Source: Ursus arctos
Lineage: Eukaryota; Chordata; Mammalia; Carnivora; Ursidae
Length of the DNA: 64,000 bases
Direction of reading: 5' to 3'
Assembly (NCBI RefSeq): GCF_023065955.2
Contig: NW_026622875.1
Coordinates: 12,875,001 to 12,939,000 of the forward strand
The notes beneath the pieces are model-generated. The model searched no databases, was not told where the DNA came from, and was given only the letters and a program-made list of their open reading frames with translations. This document shows positions 1-11,445 of this stretch, one piece after another (position 1 is the first letter of the stretch; the number at the start of each line of letters is the position of its first letter). Made by a program: the position numbers and the translations under genes.

Positions 1-404
1 CGATCTTTCTCCACAAGGACAGGGACCTTTTAATTACCCTTGTTTGTCTTAATATAACTTTTGGTAAAGAAGTATCTTAAAAAATATTTTTCAAGTGAAA
101 GAATAAAAGAACAAGTATTTTCTCTAACAAAAAATATAATTTTGTGCTTCTTAGTCTTTTGCACAAGTTTAGAAAACCTTCACACTGCACACCACACTGC
201 TGCTCACCACTATCTCAGCCTAACATTTACCTATTTGCTTCCCATACCCGGCTCAAGTGTCACTTTCCACAATCTACCTTTACTTACTCCCTACCAAATA
301 GAATAAATCAACTCCCACTCTCTGGTTCCAATATACTTTATCGTGGTGACACTATTTCACTCAGCAACAAGCAATTATAATTAATTTGTTTACATGTATT
401 CTTT
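1..404. other. Unassigned AT-rich sequence
   Basis: No recognisable gene or repeat. Short open frames here (up to about 80 codons) have no recognisable protein features and are judged to be chance. Confidence 0.5.
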
Positions 405-490
405 CTTAGTAGGCTTGAGGAGAGAGACTGTTTTTCATTCAACTTGTATATTCTCAAAGCCTGGCATAGAAATCAGCACGTAGTAACAAA
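405..490 (+). repeat. L2-like LINE 3' end fragment
   Basis: The text resembles the ancient L2 3' terminus: a GCTTGAGGAGAGAGACTG block, then TGTATATTCTCAAAGCCTGGCA. In L2 this corresponds to the 'cttgagggcagggactg ... cccagtgcctggcacatagtagg' region. The copy is heavily diverged, as expected for an L2 of mammalian-radiation age. A MIR-type element with a similar tail is the alternative. Confidence 0.5.
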
Positions 491-514
491 GAAGGGGTGC
501 AAAAATTGATTTTT

Positions 515-697
515 TTAAAGATTTTAAAAATTTTTTTGACAGAGAGAGTGCAAGCAGGCAGAGTGGCAGGCAGAGGGAGAGGGAGAAGCAGGCACCCCGC
601 TGAGCAAGGAGCCCGATGTGGGGCTCGAACCCAGAACCCGGGGATCATGACCTGAGCCGAAGGCAGACACTTAACCAACTGAGCCACCAGGTGCCCC
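515..697 (-). mobile_element. Carnivore SINE (SINEC), antisense
   Basis: A reverse-oriented tRNA-Lys-derived SINE. Reading plus strand, it shows the T-rich tail complement (TTTAAAGATTTT), the GACAGAGAGAG complement of the CT-rich 3' part, then ATCATGACCTGAGCCGAAGGCAG and CCACCAGGTGCCCC, the complement of the SINE head. It is flanked by a matching 10-bp target-site duplication, ATTGATTTTT, at 505-514 and 702-711, so it is a complete retroposed copy. Confidence 0.93.
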
Positions 698-711
698 AGT
701 GATTGATTTTT

Positions 712-1399
712 CAACGAATAAAGGAATAAAATGATATATTGAAATACAAGAAATTTGGAATGGAGTTTTACAATATATGCCACTAGTATAGCTAGTGTAT
801 ATTACAATAAATATGTTCAAATATTCCAACTATTTACATAGGTGTGTTTTTTACTTGGCTTGCTATACTTTCAAGATATGAAGAATAATTCCATGATCAA
901 TAAACTCCCAAGCCTAAGAAAAATTGAAAACCCATTGAAAAATATTCAGAAAACCTAGAACTAATCACAACAAGGAGAGTGAGCCACAGCAAGGAATTAA
1001 AACAAAAGAAAAAAAGAAGTATTTCTCTGGGGAAAAAAAGACTCTAATTTTATCCAAACATAAGATTAAAACATACATTTTTCAAATTCAAAAATCTTGG
1101 TTATGACTTCTTTCATTTTTCTAAATTTCTGTGCTTCCCATCTTGGAACTGAAATAGAAGTCTCAATGTACCATATCATAGTCTAAACACCAAATTAGTC
1201 TAATTGCTAGACCAAACATATTGAGCTATGCTTTAGGTCAAGATGTAAAATCTTACCCAAAAGTAACTCTAACTGTCCACTCATAACAAATCAGTGGATA
1301 ATAAGTATTTGGGATCTGGGCATGCATAAGCTTTGCTTTGAGTAGTCCAAGATTTTATTTTAAACAGGACACATTTCTTCAATAGTAAGTCAAAATGTT
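712..1399. other. Unassigned sequence
   Basis: AT-rich DNA with no recognisable gene, RNA or repeat. Confidence 0.4.
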
Positions 1400-1525
1400 T
1401 TTACAACAAAGGAGAGAGGGGTATTAGGGGAGTTAAGAGCAAAAGAACATAATATCTGGCACATAGTAGATGGTAGAAAAATATTTGTTAAATAGATCTG
1501 TTGATTATTTGTGGTTGAATAAAAC
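1400..1525 (+). repeat. L2/MIR-like 3' end fragment
   Basis: ATATCTGGCACATAGTAGATG followed by AAAATATTTGTTAAAT matches the common L2/MIR terminus 'cctggcacatagtaggtgctcaataaatatttgttgaa'. Only this short stretch is recognisable, so the family cannot be settled by eye. Confidence 0.5.
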
Positions 1526-1724
1526 AGAGTAAATCTATGTTATTTCCTATTTAATATGCCTTAGGTAACAGAGGATTTGAGAAGTAAACCTTACTCACCA
1601 GAGTGACTTTTTTTTTTTTTAATGGAATGACTGTATTAACTCCTTCTCTTACAGGTGAATGCTATGAAATTATTCTTTATGAGAACAAATCATTTCATAT
1701 GGAAGCTATAAAGTAAAATGTTAC

Positions 1725-1803
1725 TTGGATATATTTTATATATATTACATATATAATATATATATGTAATATATACACACACTTACGTATTACATATATA
1801 TAC
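1725..1803. repeat. AT-rich simple repeat with TA/CA runs
   Basis: Interrupted (TA)n with ATTACATATATA blocks and a short CACACAC run. Several segments are self-complementary, so cruciform or slippage-prone structure is possible. No function is implied. Confidence 0.85.
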
Positions 1804-3124
1804 CTCATAAATTCACCCTTCAAAAGTCAAGGAGAAAATGAGAGTTGAGATAATGCCCACAAGGGGATTTAAAAAAAAAGTAGATCCAGATTTAAAGGAA
1901 GAATCTATTTTGGTGAGACTACATGAACAAATAGGGAAGAGAGGACCCTTTCCTTAAGAGACTATAGCTGGGACAAATATCTGAGGTAACTTTTACTACA
2001 TCTCATGATTTTGCCCAAGTAAGGAGACAAGATTTTGATCACCATTCCCCAACTTTCAACCATGCTTTCCTTAAGATGAAGGAGCTTTATATGGACCCCT
2101 TCTACTTCAGAATTCTCTGAAGAGCACTCCCTACAAAGCTCTAGGAAGCTCCAAAGACTGATCTTGTCACTCTAGGGCATTCATTTCTTAATTAGTTCTC
2201 TGAGAGTCCAAAGCCAAGACAGGTAATTCATCCTCCCCACGTGGCTGCCTTCTGTCTTCTTTATTTTCATCACAGGGAAAATGAGGAACCAAAAACACCA
2301 TTTAGAGCCCCTGCTGTAATTTTTGGTTTGTCTGTGAATGGCCTTGGAACGAAATGATCTGCGAGGGAGAAGATCTAAGGAAACTCCAATAGGCATTTGA
2401 CATTCAAATCAGAAAACCAGCTTACAGTTTTCCAGAGCTTAAGAACCAAGTTCCAAGAAGAGTCTAGAATGGTTTTTCCCTTCTCCCAGGGAGGCACAGC
2501 TCAGTTCCAAGAGAGAACTTCTCAGCCCATGATTTCTTCCACGGGGGAAAGTGAGAGCATGTGAGTAAGCACCCGATTTCCCCAGCTGTGTAGGACACTG
2601 TCAAACAGGCCCAACTCTTTCTCACCCCACCAAGAATACTAAGTCATAAACTACATGCCCGGGGGGGCGGGGGGGGGGGCAATGAGCAGCTGCAAGAACA
2701 GCAGCCAGAACCTAGAATGAAATATGTCAAAGAGATGCAGATTCTGCTAACTGCTTTGCAGACTCCATCAAGAAGCCCACCCATCAAGCCTTTGAGGTTG
2801 CCTCTCCTGCAGAGCCCCACAACTGGCCCACGGGCTTCCCCAGTGCTTCACACATGCCCCGCCCCTACATACACACACCCCACGGCCAGCTCTCTATGTG
2901 TGCCGCCAAAAGCAATGAATGTGCCTTTGCAGATAGCAACTCTGCAGGGTTAGGAGAAAGCACACAAACCTGAGCATTCAGCACGGCCCAAGAGAAAGTA
3001 AATTAGAGGCTGTCAGTACCTGCCCCAGCTTTGCAGGATCCAAAGACGGCATACAATCTTGAGAACTCCTCTTCAAGAGAGAACAAGAAATGTGGAACAG
3101 GCATATTCATATGAAAGTTCTGAG
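1804..3124. other. Unassigned sequence with a G homopolymer
   Basis: No recognisable gene or interspersed repeat. A G-tract interrupted by one C lies at 2661-2679. An open frame at 2717-2953 (78 codons, proline-rich) has no recognisable domain, and the stretch 2830-2900 is locally C-rich; I do not call it a gene. Confidence 0.4.
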
Positions 3125-3140
3125 AAAGCATCAGAACTTC

Positions 3141-3333
3141 TTTTTTAAGATTTATTTGAGAGAGAGAGAGAGCATGAGTGGGAGGAGCAGAGCGAGAGGG
3201 AGAGAGAATCTTAAACAGACTCTGAAATGAGTTTGAAACCCAATGTGGGGCTTGATCCCAGGACTCTGAGATCATGACCTGAGCCAAAACCAAGAGTCAG
3301 ACACTTAACTGACTGCACCACCCAGGCACCCCA
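3141..3333 (-). mobile_element. Carnivore SINE (SINEC), antisense, older copy
   Basis: Antisense SINE with TTTTTTAAGATTTATTTGAGAG at its left end and CCACCCAGGCACCCC at its right end. It carries the AACCAAGAGTCAGACACTTAACTGA variant of the head, typical of an older subfamily. The flanks AGCATCAGAA (about 3126-3137) and AGCCTCAGAA (after 3333) are a decayed target-site duplication. Confidence 0.9.
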
Positions 3334-3379
3334 AGCCTCAGAATTCTCAAAAGAGAAGTACAAAAGCAGAATTTTTATA

Positions 3380-6300
3380 TGAAAGTTGTTATCAACCTAA
3401 AATAGACTGTTTTATCTACATTTTGTGTAAGCCTCATGGCAACCACAAAACTGAAACCTATAGCAGATCCACAAAAGATAAAGAGAAGAGAATCAAAACG
3501 TACCACTACAGAAAATCATCAATTCACAAAAAAAGTAAAATAAGAAACGAGGAAACTACGAAACAACCAAAAACAAAACAAAAAACAAAAAACCCCCAAT
3601 AAAATGGCATTCATTAGCAAGTCCTTAACTATCAAAAATTACTTCAAATATAAATGGATTAAATTGTCCAATCAAAGGGGTAGAGTGGCCAAATAAATAA
3701 TAAGAAAAAAAAAAAAGACACAACTATACGCTTCTTAAAGCAGTTCATTTCAGGGGCACCTGGGTGGCTCAGTCAAGCATCTGCCTTCAGCTCAGGTAAT
3801 GATCTCATGGTCTTGGGATTAAGCCGGCCCCCCACCTCCCAGCTCAGCAGGGAGTCTGCTTCTCCTTCTGCCTCTCCCAACTTGTGCTCATGCTTGCTCT
3901 CTCTCACTCTCTCTCTCAAATAAATAAATTCTTTAAAAAAAAAAAAAAGCAGACTAATTTCAGCTTTAAGGACACACAAAGGCTCAAAATGGGAGAATAG
4001 AAAATGATATTTCACGCAAGTGGAAACCAAAAGAGAGCAGGGATAGCTAAACTTATATCAGATACAATAGACTTTAGGTCAAAAACTAGAAAAAGGGACC
4101 AAAAAAGGTCATTATATAATGATAAAGGGGTCAGTTGACCAGGAGAATAAAACAATTCTAAATATATATGCACCCATTTGAATGCTTAAATATATTAAGC
4201 AAATACTAATAGATTTGAAGGGAGAAATAGACAACACACTAATAATAGGAAGCTTTAATACCCCACTTCCAAAATGGATAGATCATTCAAATAGAGTATC
4301 ATTAAGGAAATATTGGACTTGAAGTATACTTTAGAACAAATGGACCTAACAGATATATATAGGACATTCTATCCAACAGAATCAGAATGTACATTCTTCT
4401 CAAGCACATGAAAAACATTCACCAGGATAAATCATATACTAAGTCACAAAACAAGCCTTAGCATATATAAGAAGATTGAAATTATATCAAGTACTTTTTC
4501 TGACCATGATGATATGAAACTAAAAACCAGTAACAGGAAAAAAACTAGATAATTCTCATATATGTGGAGATTAAACAACATGCTATTGAACAACCAATGG
4601 GTCAAAGAAGAATTCAAAAGGAAAATGAAAAATCCTGAAACAAATAAAAATGGAAACACACATACCAAACCTTAAGGAATATAATAAAAGTAGTGCTAAA
4701 AGGGAAGTTTGCAGCAATAAGTACCTACATTAAGAAAAAATCTCTCAAATAAATGGCTTAACTTTACACTTCAAAGAATTAGAAAAAGAGGATACTATGT
4801 CCAAAGTTAAGAGAAGGAAGGAAATAACAAAGATCAGAGCAGAAATGAATGAAATATAGACCAGAAAAATAACAGGAAAAAAAAAATCAACAAAACTAAG
4901 AGCTGGTTTTATGAAAAGACAAGTTGATAAACAATTAGCTAGACTAAGAAAAAAGAGAGAAGAAAGCTTTTCTTCTAAGATCAGGAATAAAACAAGGATC
5001 CCCACTGCTGCCACATGTATTCTGCATGGTATTAGAAGTCCTAGCCAGAGCAATTAGGCAAGAAAAATAAAAGTCATCCAAACCAAAAAGGGAAAAAAGT
5101 GTACCTGTGTGCAGATTACATGATATTAGATATAGAAAGCCCTAAAAAACTCCATTAAAAAAAACTGGTAGAATTAACAAATTGAATAAAGGCTCAGGAT
5201 ACAGAATCAACATACAAAAATCAATTGCATTTCTATACACTAACAAAAAAAACTATCTGAAAAAGAAAATCTCCTTTATGATATCATTAAATACAATAAG
5301 AAAAACTTTGGGATAAATTTAATCAAGGAGATGAAAAATCTGTATACTGAAACATACAGACCTGGAAAAAAGAAATTGAAGGCATTTATTGAAATAAACG
5401 AGAAGATATCCTGTGTTTAGAGATCAGAAAAATATCGCTCAAATGTTTATACTCTCCAAAGCTATCTCTATAGTCAACGCAATCCCTATTAAAATTCCAT
5501 TGGCATTTTTCATAGAAATAAAGCAACCGATCCCAAAATTTATATGGAACCACAAAAGACCCCAAATAGCCAAAGCAGTTCTGAGAAAGAAAAACAAAGG
5601 TAGGGGCACCACCCATTCCTGATTTCAAGCTACATTATAAACTTTTCAATCTATATTACAGCAATCAAAACTGTATGGTACTGTTACAAAAACAAACACA
5701 TTGATCAATAGAGCTGAGGTCCCAAAATAAAATTATGCATTTATGGTCAACTAATACTCGATAAAGGAGCCAGGAATACCCAATTGTGAAAGGATAGTCT
5801 CTTCAATAAAAGGTGCTGAGGAAACTGCATATTAAAAGGGAAAGAATTAGATTGGGCTCCTATCTCAATGTGTCACAAAAATTAACTTGAAATGGATTAA
5901 AGACTGAAATATAAGACCAGAAAACTCCTAGAAAAAAAACAGGGAAAAAGTGCCTTGACATTAGTCTTGACAATAAGTTTTTGAATAGGACATCAAATCA
6001 CAAGCAAACAAAAGCAAAAAATCAACAAGTGGAACTGCATCAAACTAAAAAGCTCATGTACAGCAAATGAAACCATCAAGATGAAAAGGAAATATATGGG
6101 TTGGGTGAAGAGATCTGCAAATCGTATATACCATAAGGGGTTAATATCCAAAATATATAAGGAATTCATAAAACCCAATAGCAAAAAACCAATCCGATTA
6201 AAAAATGAGCACAAGAACTAAATAGATATTTTTCCAAAAAAACCATACAAATGGCCAACAGGTACATATATCACATAACAGGTACAAAATCACAATGAAA

Positions 6301-7115
6301 TATCCTCTTATACCTGTTAGAATGGCTACTACAAAAAAGACAAGTGATAACATGCCTTGGCAAGGACGTAGAGAAACGGGAGTCCCTGTGCACTGTTAGT
6401 GGCAATGCAAACTGGTACAGTCACTATGAAAAAGAGTATGGAGGTCCCTCAAAAAATTAAAAATAGAACTACCCTATGGTCTAGCAATCCCACTTCTCAG
6501 AATATATCCAAAGGCAATGAAAACACTACCTCGAAAAGCTATCTGCACTTCGGTGCTCATTGTAGTATTACTCACAATAGCTAAGACATGGAAACAACCT
6601 AAGTTTCCACCAACAGTGAGTATTGTTAAGAGAAAGAAAATGTGAGATTTTATATATATAAAAAAGAAGGAAATCCTGCCATTGGTGATAACATGGATGG
6701 ACCTTGACAGCATAATGCTAAATAAGTCAGAGAAAGACAAATACTGTATGATATCATTTATATGTAGAATCTAAAAAAATGAAACATATAGAGTAGAATC
6801 GTAGTTTTCAGGATCTGGGTTGGGGATAAATGGTACGGTGTTGGTCAAAGGATACAGACTTCCGGTTACAAGATGAATAAATTCTGGGGATCTAATGTCC
6901 AGCATGGTGACTCAAATTAGTAACAATGTATTATATACTTGAAAGTTGCTGAGAGAGTAAACATTATGTATTTTCACCACACACAAAAGGTAAATATGTG
7001 AGGTGATGGATCTGTTCACTAACATTATTGTGGTAATCATTTCCGAATATGCAATGTGTCAAACTATCACACTGTACACCTTAAGTTTAACACAATGTTA
7101 TAGGTCAATTCTTTC
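3380..7115 (+). mobile_element. LINE-1, degraded ORF2 and 3' end (split by a SINE)
   Basis: A sense-strand LINE-1 with its 5' part missing. From about 4010 it reads through the endonuclease half of ORF2, recognised by NTPL-type and SDH motifs. It then jumps at about 4966 to the reverse-transcriptase region, and ends with a LINE-1 3' UTR and a terminal TGTACACCTTAAGTTTA...GTTATAGGTCAATT at about 7115. Compared with LINE-1s I know, a segment of roughly a kilobase or more is missing at 4966. Reading frames are broken throughout. A clear in-frame piece is 5413-5622, which encodes [20 protein letters not shown], a typical ORF2 segment after the polymerase core. Catalytic sites are lost: the endonuclease Asp of GDFN is Ser (4251-4253), the Asp of IDH is Asn (4430-4432), and the FADD-type box reads ADYM at 5111-5122. 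The copy cannot retrotranspose. It resembles primate L1MA-age elements. Confidence 0.93.
3753..3948 (+). mobile_element. Carnivore SINE (SINEC) inserted in LINE-1
   Basis: A complete sense SINE: GGGGCACCTGGGTGGCTCAG head, CT-rich 3' part, AAATAAATAAATTC and an A-tail. It splits the LINE-1, whose sequence resumes at about 3949. Flanks AAAGCAGTTCATTTCAG (3737-3752) and AAAGCAGACTAATTTCAG (about 3946-3962) are a slightly decayed target-site duplication, so the SINE is younger than the LINE-1. Confidence 0.94.
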
Positions 7116-7224
7116 TCAGTACAGTTGGGGGTCAAATGCGTATTCTTTTCCACCAAAGGACCCAATTTGTTGCAAGAAAATTTTTGTCCTTTCAAATTAA
7201 TTGAAGGCAAACATACCAGGATTT

Positions 7225-7327
7225 TAAAAATAATAGCTACTACCAGGTGACGGCACACTGGACCTCTTTGTACTATCTTTGCAATTGCCGATGAATCTAT
7301 TTCAAAATAAAAAGTTAAAGAAAACAC
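7225..7327 (+). repeat. Old LINE-1 3' terminal fragment
   Basis: CTTTGCAATTGCCGATGAATC followed by ATTTCAAAATAAAAAGTTAAAG matches the terminus of older LINE-1 families ('tttgcaacttttctgtaaatctaaaattattccaaaataaaaagtt'). It is separate from the LINE-1 that ends at about 7115. The left boundary is uncertain. Confidence 0.55.
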
Positions 7328-7407
7328 GATAAAGATAGAGAAAGTAGTATGCAAAATATTGATGCTTGTTGAATTTAATGACAGTGGTGAGGGAACAGAA
7401 GGCAAGC

Positions 7408-7937
7408 TGAGGACAAATGCCCTAAAGCTAGGGGAAGGAAAAACAAACGGTTAACTTACAGAGATCACAATCCTGCAAGCCAGGCGCCTCCCTGAGTTTA
7501 CAAATGTCTTAGCAGTTTGCAAGAACAAAGCGTTTCTATCAATAACCCAGCTTCCAGAAGGAAAAGTAGATACAATGAAATGTCTTTGTAACCTGCAGCC
7601 CATTGACAGATACTTCAAGCAGGCAGAGCATGTAATGTTCCTCCTGGAAGCTCCCAACTATCTTAATGTTAATGCCTTGCTAGAGGGAAAATAACCTTAA
7701 CTTCACCATGGCAAGGCCTCCAGTATCCTGTGGGTCATCTTTAACGTAGGAAAATCCTTTGAAACCTCCCTTTTCCTTACTTCCCCAACTCCCAAGTATA
7801 TAATCAGCCACCACTCACAACCCCGGTGCAGCAGATCTTTCTGCCACAGGTCCTGACCCTGTACTTTAATAAACGACCATTTGCACCAAGAATTCTTTCT
7901 TGGTGGTCGGCTCTGGACCCCACCCCACCAAACCTCA
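7408..7937 (+). mobile_element. Solo LTR of an endogenous retrovirus (ERV1, gammaretrovirus-like)
   Basis: The stretch has the layout of a retroviral LTR. It opens TGAGGAC, has a TATA-like AGTATATAATCAGCC at 7795-7809, and a polyadenylation signal AATAAA at 7868-7873. After this comes a U5-like segment with AATTCTTTCTTGGTGGTCGG and CTCTGGACCCCACCCC, a wording shared by gammaretroviral-type LTRs. No retroviral gene sequence follows, so it looks like a solo LTR produced by recombination between two LTRs. The boundaries are estimated from TG...CA ends and no target-site duplication was found. The TATA and poly(A) signals may still be usable, but that is inference. Confidence 0.7.
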
Positions 7938-7939
7938 CC

Positions 7940-9930
7940 TATATTCCAAAACCCCATCGATAGGTATATAGGTATTCACTGTGTTCTTCTTTTGATTAGT
8001 CTATATGTTTAAACACTTGCATAATAAAATTTGGAAAAGGAACAAGTGAACCTATTAAAAGGAAGCAAAAAATAATTCTCCAACCCTGGAATTTATTACT
8101 TTTGATTGTGTTTCCATATGTATAAATTATTCTGTTGTGGATGGATTTGCCCTTATTTAACTTCTGTATAAATACCATGTTTTTCCACTGGATGATGATG
8201 GTTTTACTGGACAAATAGTCCATAGGAAAAAAGTTAAAGAAAAAGTTAATAGAAAAAAAGAGCACATTTATAAGAAGTTAATTTAAGTCTTCAACATTCA
8301 CTTTAAAATGGCTTTCTCGGGGCTATTTTATGAAGTGAGTTTCCTACTTCTCCCTTTCCCACGTGTAATTTTCAGTATTTGACTATTTTTTAACATTTTC
8401 AGGGTTCACGTATAGTAAACCCAAGTGTGGATTTCGTTTGGCTCTGGTTAGAAATTTCAAACTCAAGTGATCTGCCTCCTACTGAGCTTCCTTTTCTTTC
8501 TTTCTTCTGTTTTCATTCTTCTAGTGGCTTTCGACCCTCATCCCTAACGTCCAGAAAAAGAGGTGACTTTCATTTGTATCTTAAAATGATGCTTTGGAGA
8601 TAATGACAAAGCCACCACAGACCGGGTTTAGAGAACGATTCCATGAATGTTAAGTTACTTAGCAAAGCAAACCAAGATTGCAACAACAAACGGAGGAGGG
8701 CCTGTCATACAGGCTCTCTAGAACCTCCAAAATGGCGCGAAGGCGCTTTCAGAACTGAAGCACCAGAGCCGCACGCACCAATCTCATTCATCACACGAAG
8801 ACTGGTAAAGAAGCCCTTGAGACTGAAAATTTAAAAATAAAGATAAAAAATACATTCAGGAAGATCTGGAAGCAGTCAGTTTTCTTGTACCTTTGTCAAC
8901 AAGGCATGCCTTAAAAAGCCCAGATTAACCTCAACTCCATCTGCACAACCACTTCTCAATCTCCCCTTCAACGGCCAAGAAGTAGTCACTCCTACAACAC
9001 AAAAACCTACTTGATATTGACAAAAGGGCTTATCTCCCATATGTAATATTTTCCAAAACACCACTGTGAAAGGATAATAGAAGTCATGGAAGACAAAAAC
9101 TTTTAATTAACGTCTAGAGACAGTACAATGGGAGAGTCCCAGGAATGCAAAATACATTGACATTTATTTTCTGTGGGCTCCTCTCGGTTTTGCCATGCTG
9201 TTTTCAATAGTTTGTTCTTTGAGAAAGATGTCTCAGGGGTCAAGAGTATATTCCTGACTTCGCTCATGGTCTGAGTTTAAAATCCTGAAAGTCCTGCAGT
9301 CACTCCTTATATAGCTTTTTACATGCAGAACAGCAAACGTGTGTTTGCCAGTCTCTCCTCCTGAAAGCAAGAATAATAACATTAAAAGGCTTTAGAACAG
9401 GGAAAATAGGTGCAGATATGAGAACACTTATTGCTGCATAGAAACATGTGCAGTGGATCAAAAGACTGTCTATTAGAGAAGCTTTAAAAAAAAAAAAAAA
9501 GACGCTGTTCTAACATAGGGGAACCTGCATCCAAAGGAAGCCGCTGGATAACCTGGTTTTCCTTCTCCTTTTCACATAAAATCTGCTTGTCAATAAAAAA
9601 AACACATCATGATCATTATTAAAAGAAGTACAACCAAATTCTCAGAACAGAAAAACCAATGCATGAACGAAAAGCAAACTCTGAGGAAAAGAAAGGTAAC
9701 AGAACATATGACCCACCTAGTCCTCATTTATATCCATACGTCGAGATTGCATTATTAGCATGCCTCTTTTACAAAAGGGAAGAAGGAAGGAGAAGGTGCT
9801 GTTATGTTTGTAATCCAGAACTTTATGGATACATCTAATGTTCAGAAAACCACGGATTCCCTGTTTTGCGGTTGTGTCTAACATCAACCAGCGAGGACTG
9901 AGCATTTTGATCTCATCTTTCCTTACTTTA
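7940..9930. other. Unassigned sequence
   Basis: No recognisable gene or repeat apart from an A-run at about 9486-9500. The stretch 8690-8800 is locally less AT-rich but shows no CpG cluster or coding signature. An unknown LTR or old DNA transposon could be present. Confidence 0.4.
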
Positions 9931-9945
9931 AAATAATGGTTCTTG

Positions 9946-10125
9946 GGGGCACTTGGGTCTCAGTTGGTTAAGCACCTGCCTTCAGCTCAGGTTATGATCC
10001 CAGGGTCCTTGGATCAAATCCCACATCGGGCTCTTTGCTCAGTGAGGAGCCTACTTCTCCCTCCATCCTTCCCCCTCCCTTGTGCTCTCTCTTGCTCTCT
10101 CAGATAAATAAAATCTTTAAAAAAT
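9946..10125 (+). mobile_element. Carnivore SINE (SINEC), first of an adjacent pair
   Basis: Sense SINE beginning GGGGGCACTTGGGTCTCAG and ending AGATAAATAAAATCTTTAAAA. The 15-bp target-site duplication AATAATGGTTCTTGG is perfect at 9932-9946 and 10126-10140; one G is shared with the SINE head. Confidence 0.93.
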
Positions 10126-10138
10126 AATAATGGTTCTT

Positions 10139-10356
10139 GGGGCACTGGGTGGCTCAGTCAGTTAAGAGTCGGCCTTAGTTAAGAGTCTGCCTTCTACTCG
10201 GGTCATGATCCCAGAGTCCTGGGATCAAGCCCTAGTCAGGCTCCCTAAGCAGCAGGGAGCCTGCTTCTCCCTCTCTGCCTCTCCCCTGCTGGTGTGCTCT
10301 CTTGCTCGTGCTCTCTTTCTCCCTCTCTCAAATAAATAATATCTTTTTAAAAAAAG
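10139..10356 (+). mobile_element. Carnivore SINE (SINEC), second of an adjacent pair
   Basis: A second sense SINE starts directly after the downstream target-site copy of the first one. It contains a short internal duplication of the GTTAAGAGTC...CCTT segment at 10160-10190 and ends AAATAAATAATATCTTTTTAAAA. Its own target-site duplication is not clear, so it is probably the older of the two. Confidence 0.9.
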
Positions 10357-10559
10357 ATAAAATGTTAGAAATTAACCCCAAATCTCAGCAAAAATATAAT
10401 AACATCTAAGAATAAAATTAAATAGAAGCCTCCATGATGTCTCTGGAAGAAACTTTAACATGTTCCTGAGGGGCACAAGGGAAGATGGAAACAAGTGGAA
10501 AGTTTATGTCCTAAGGAAGAAAGATTCAACACCATAAAAACATCCAGCAGGACATTTTA

Positions 10560-11436
10560 AAAGGTATTATTAAGTTCCAAGGCTCAATTTAATTTTGCTT
10601 AAATTCATAATTGTACAAACTTAACCACTTACATTAAAACTTATTTGTTACAGAAAAAAATCTGCTGCTTAAAAAAATAAAATAAAAAATAATAAACACG
10701 TTGATTCTCAAGTTCACATAGAAAACTAACAAAGAAAAATCACTAGGAAAATTCTGGACAGGAAGAGTAATGAGAGATCATCAGTTTTTTAGAAGTCAAA
10801 GCATATTACAAAATAATAATTAAGCAAGTATATGAATGTTGTAAAGCTACAATTAAAAGCATATAATTAGTTGTGATAAAGAAAAAGGTGGGAAAAAGAA
10901 ATTCAGTAAAGGATAGAGCACACAAAGGAATTGAGTATATCATACAAGTGGCATTTCAAATCAATGAAGAAAATACGATTTATCCAATATATATCATTAA
11001 CAATAACACAAATTTAGACTTACTAGATGAAAATATGGAAGGAACACTTAAACTTAGAAATTCTTTAAGTGTGTCACAAGACCCAAAAGCCAAATAAAAG
11101 ATTGATAAATTTAACTACCAAAAAAAAATTGTTGAGGCCAAGAAAAAAATCTATAAAAGGCAAAATTGTGGAAAATATCTACAACTCAAATCACAGACAA
11201 CGTGCTAACTTTATTAATAGGTAATAAACTGCTACAAATCAGTAAGAAAGGATCAACAACCCAACTGAAATTTCAGCAAAGGCTATAAACAACATGTACC
11301 AAAACAAAAATAAATTTAAATAAAATAAAATCTCAAATCACTTCTAACCACAAATCAGCTAGAGATATTTTCTTGTCAGTTTGGTAATGATCATGAAGTT
11401 TTATTCAAAAGCCAAAAATTCTGGCAAAGGTGTTGA
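10560..11436 (+). mobile_element. Old LINE-1 (L1M-type), ORF2 C-terminal part
   Basis: AGAAAGGATCAACAACCCAACTG followed by TTTCAGCAAAGGCTATAAACAACATG, then CAAAGGTGTTGAAAAACAGGC, matches the ORF2 3' region of old LINE-1s. The element resumes at 11865 after the SINE insertion. The left boundary is a guess: the first several hundred bases are AT-rich and only weakly LINE-like. Confidence 0.65.
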
Positions 11437-11445
11437 AAAACAGGC

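Noticed and set aside
454..783. 109-codon antisense open frame with HLVAQLVKCLPSAQVMIPGF-type text
   Set aside because: This text recurs at 19263, 21778, 50436 and 62797 because it is the translation of the SINE head, not a gene family.
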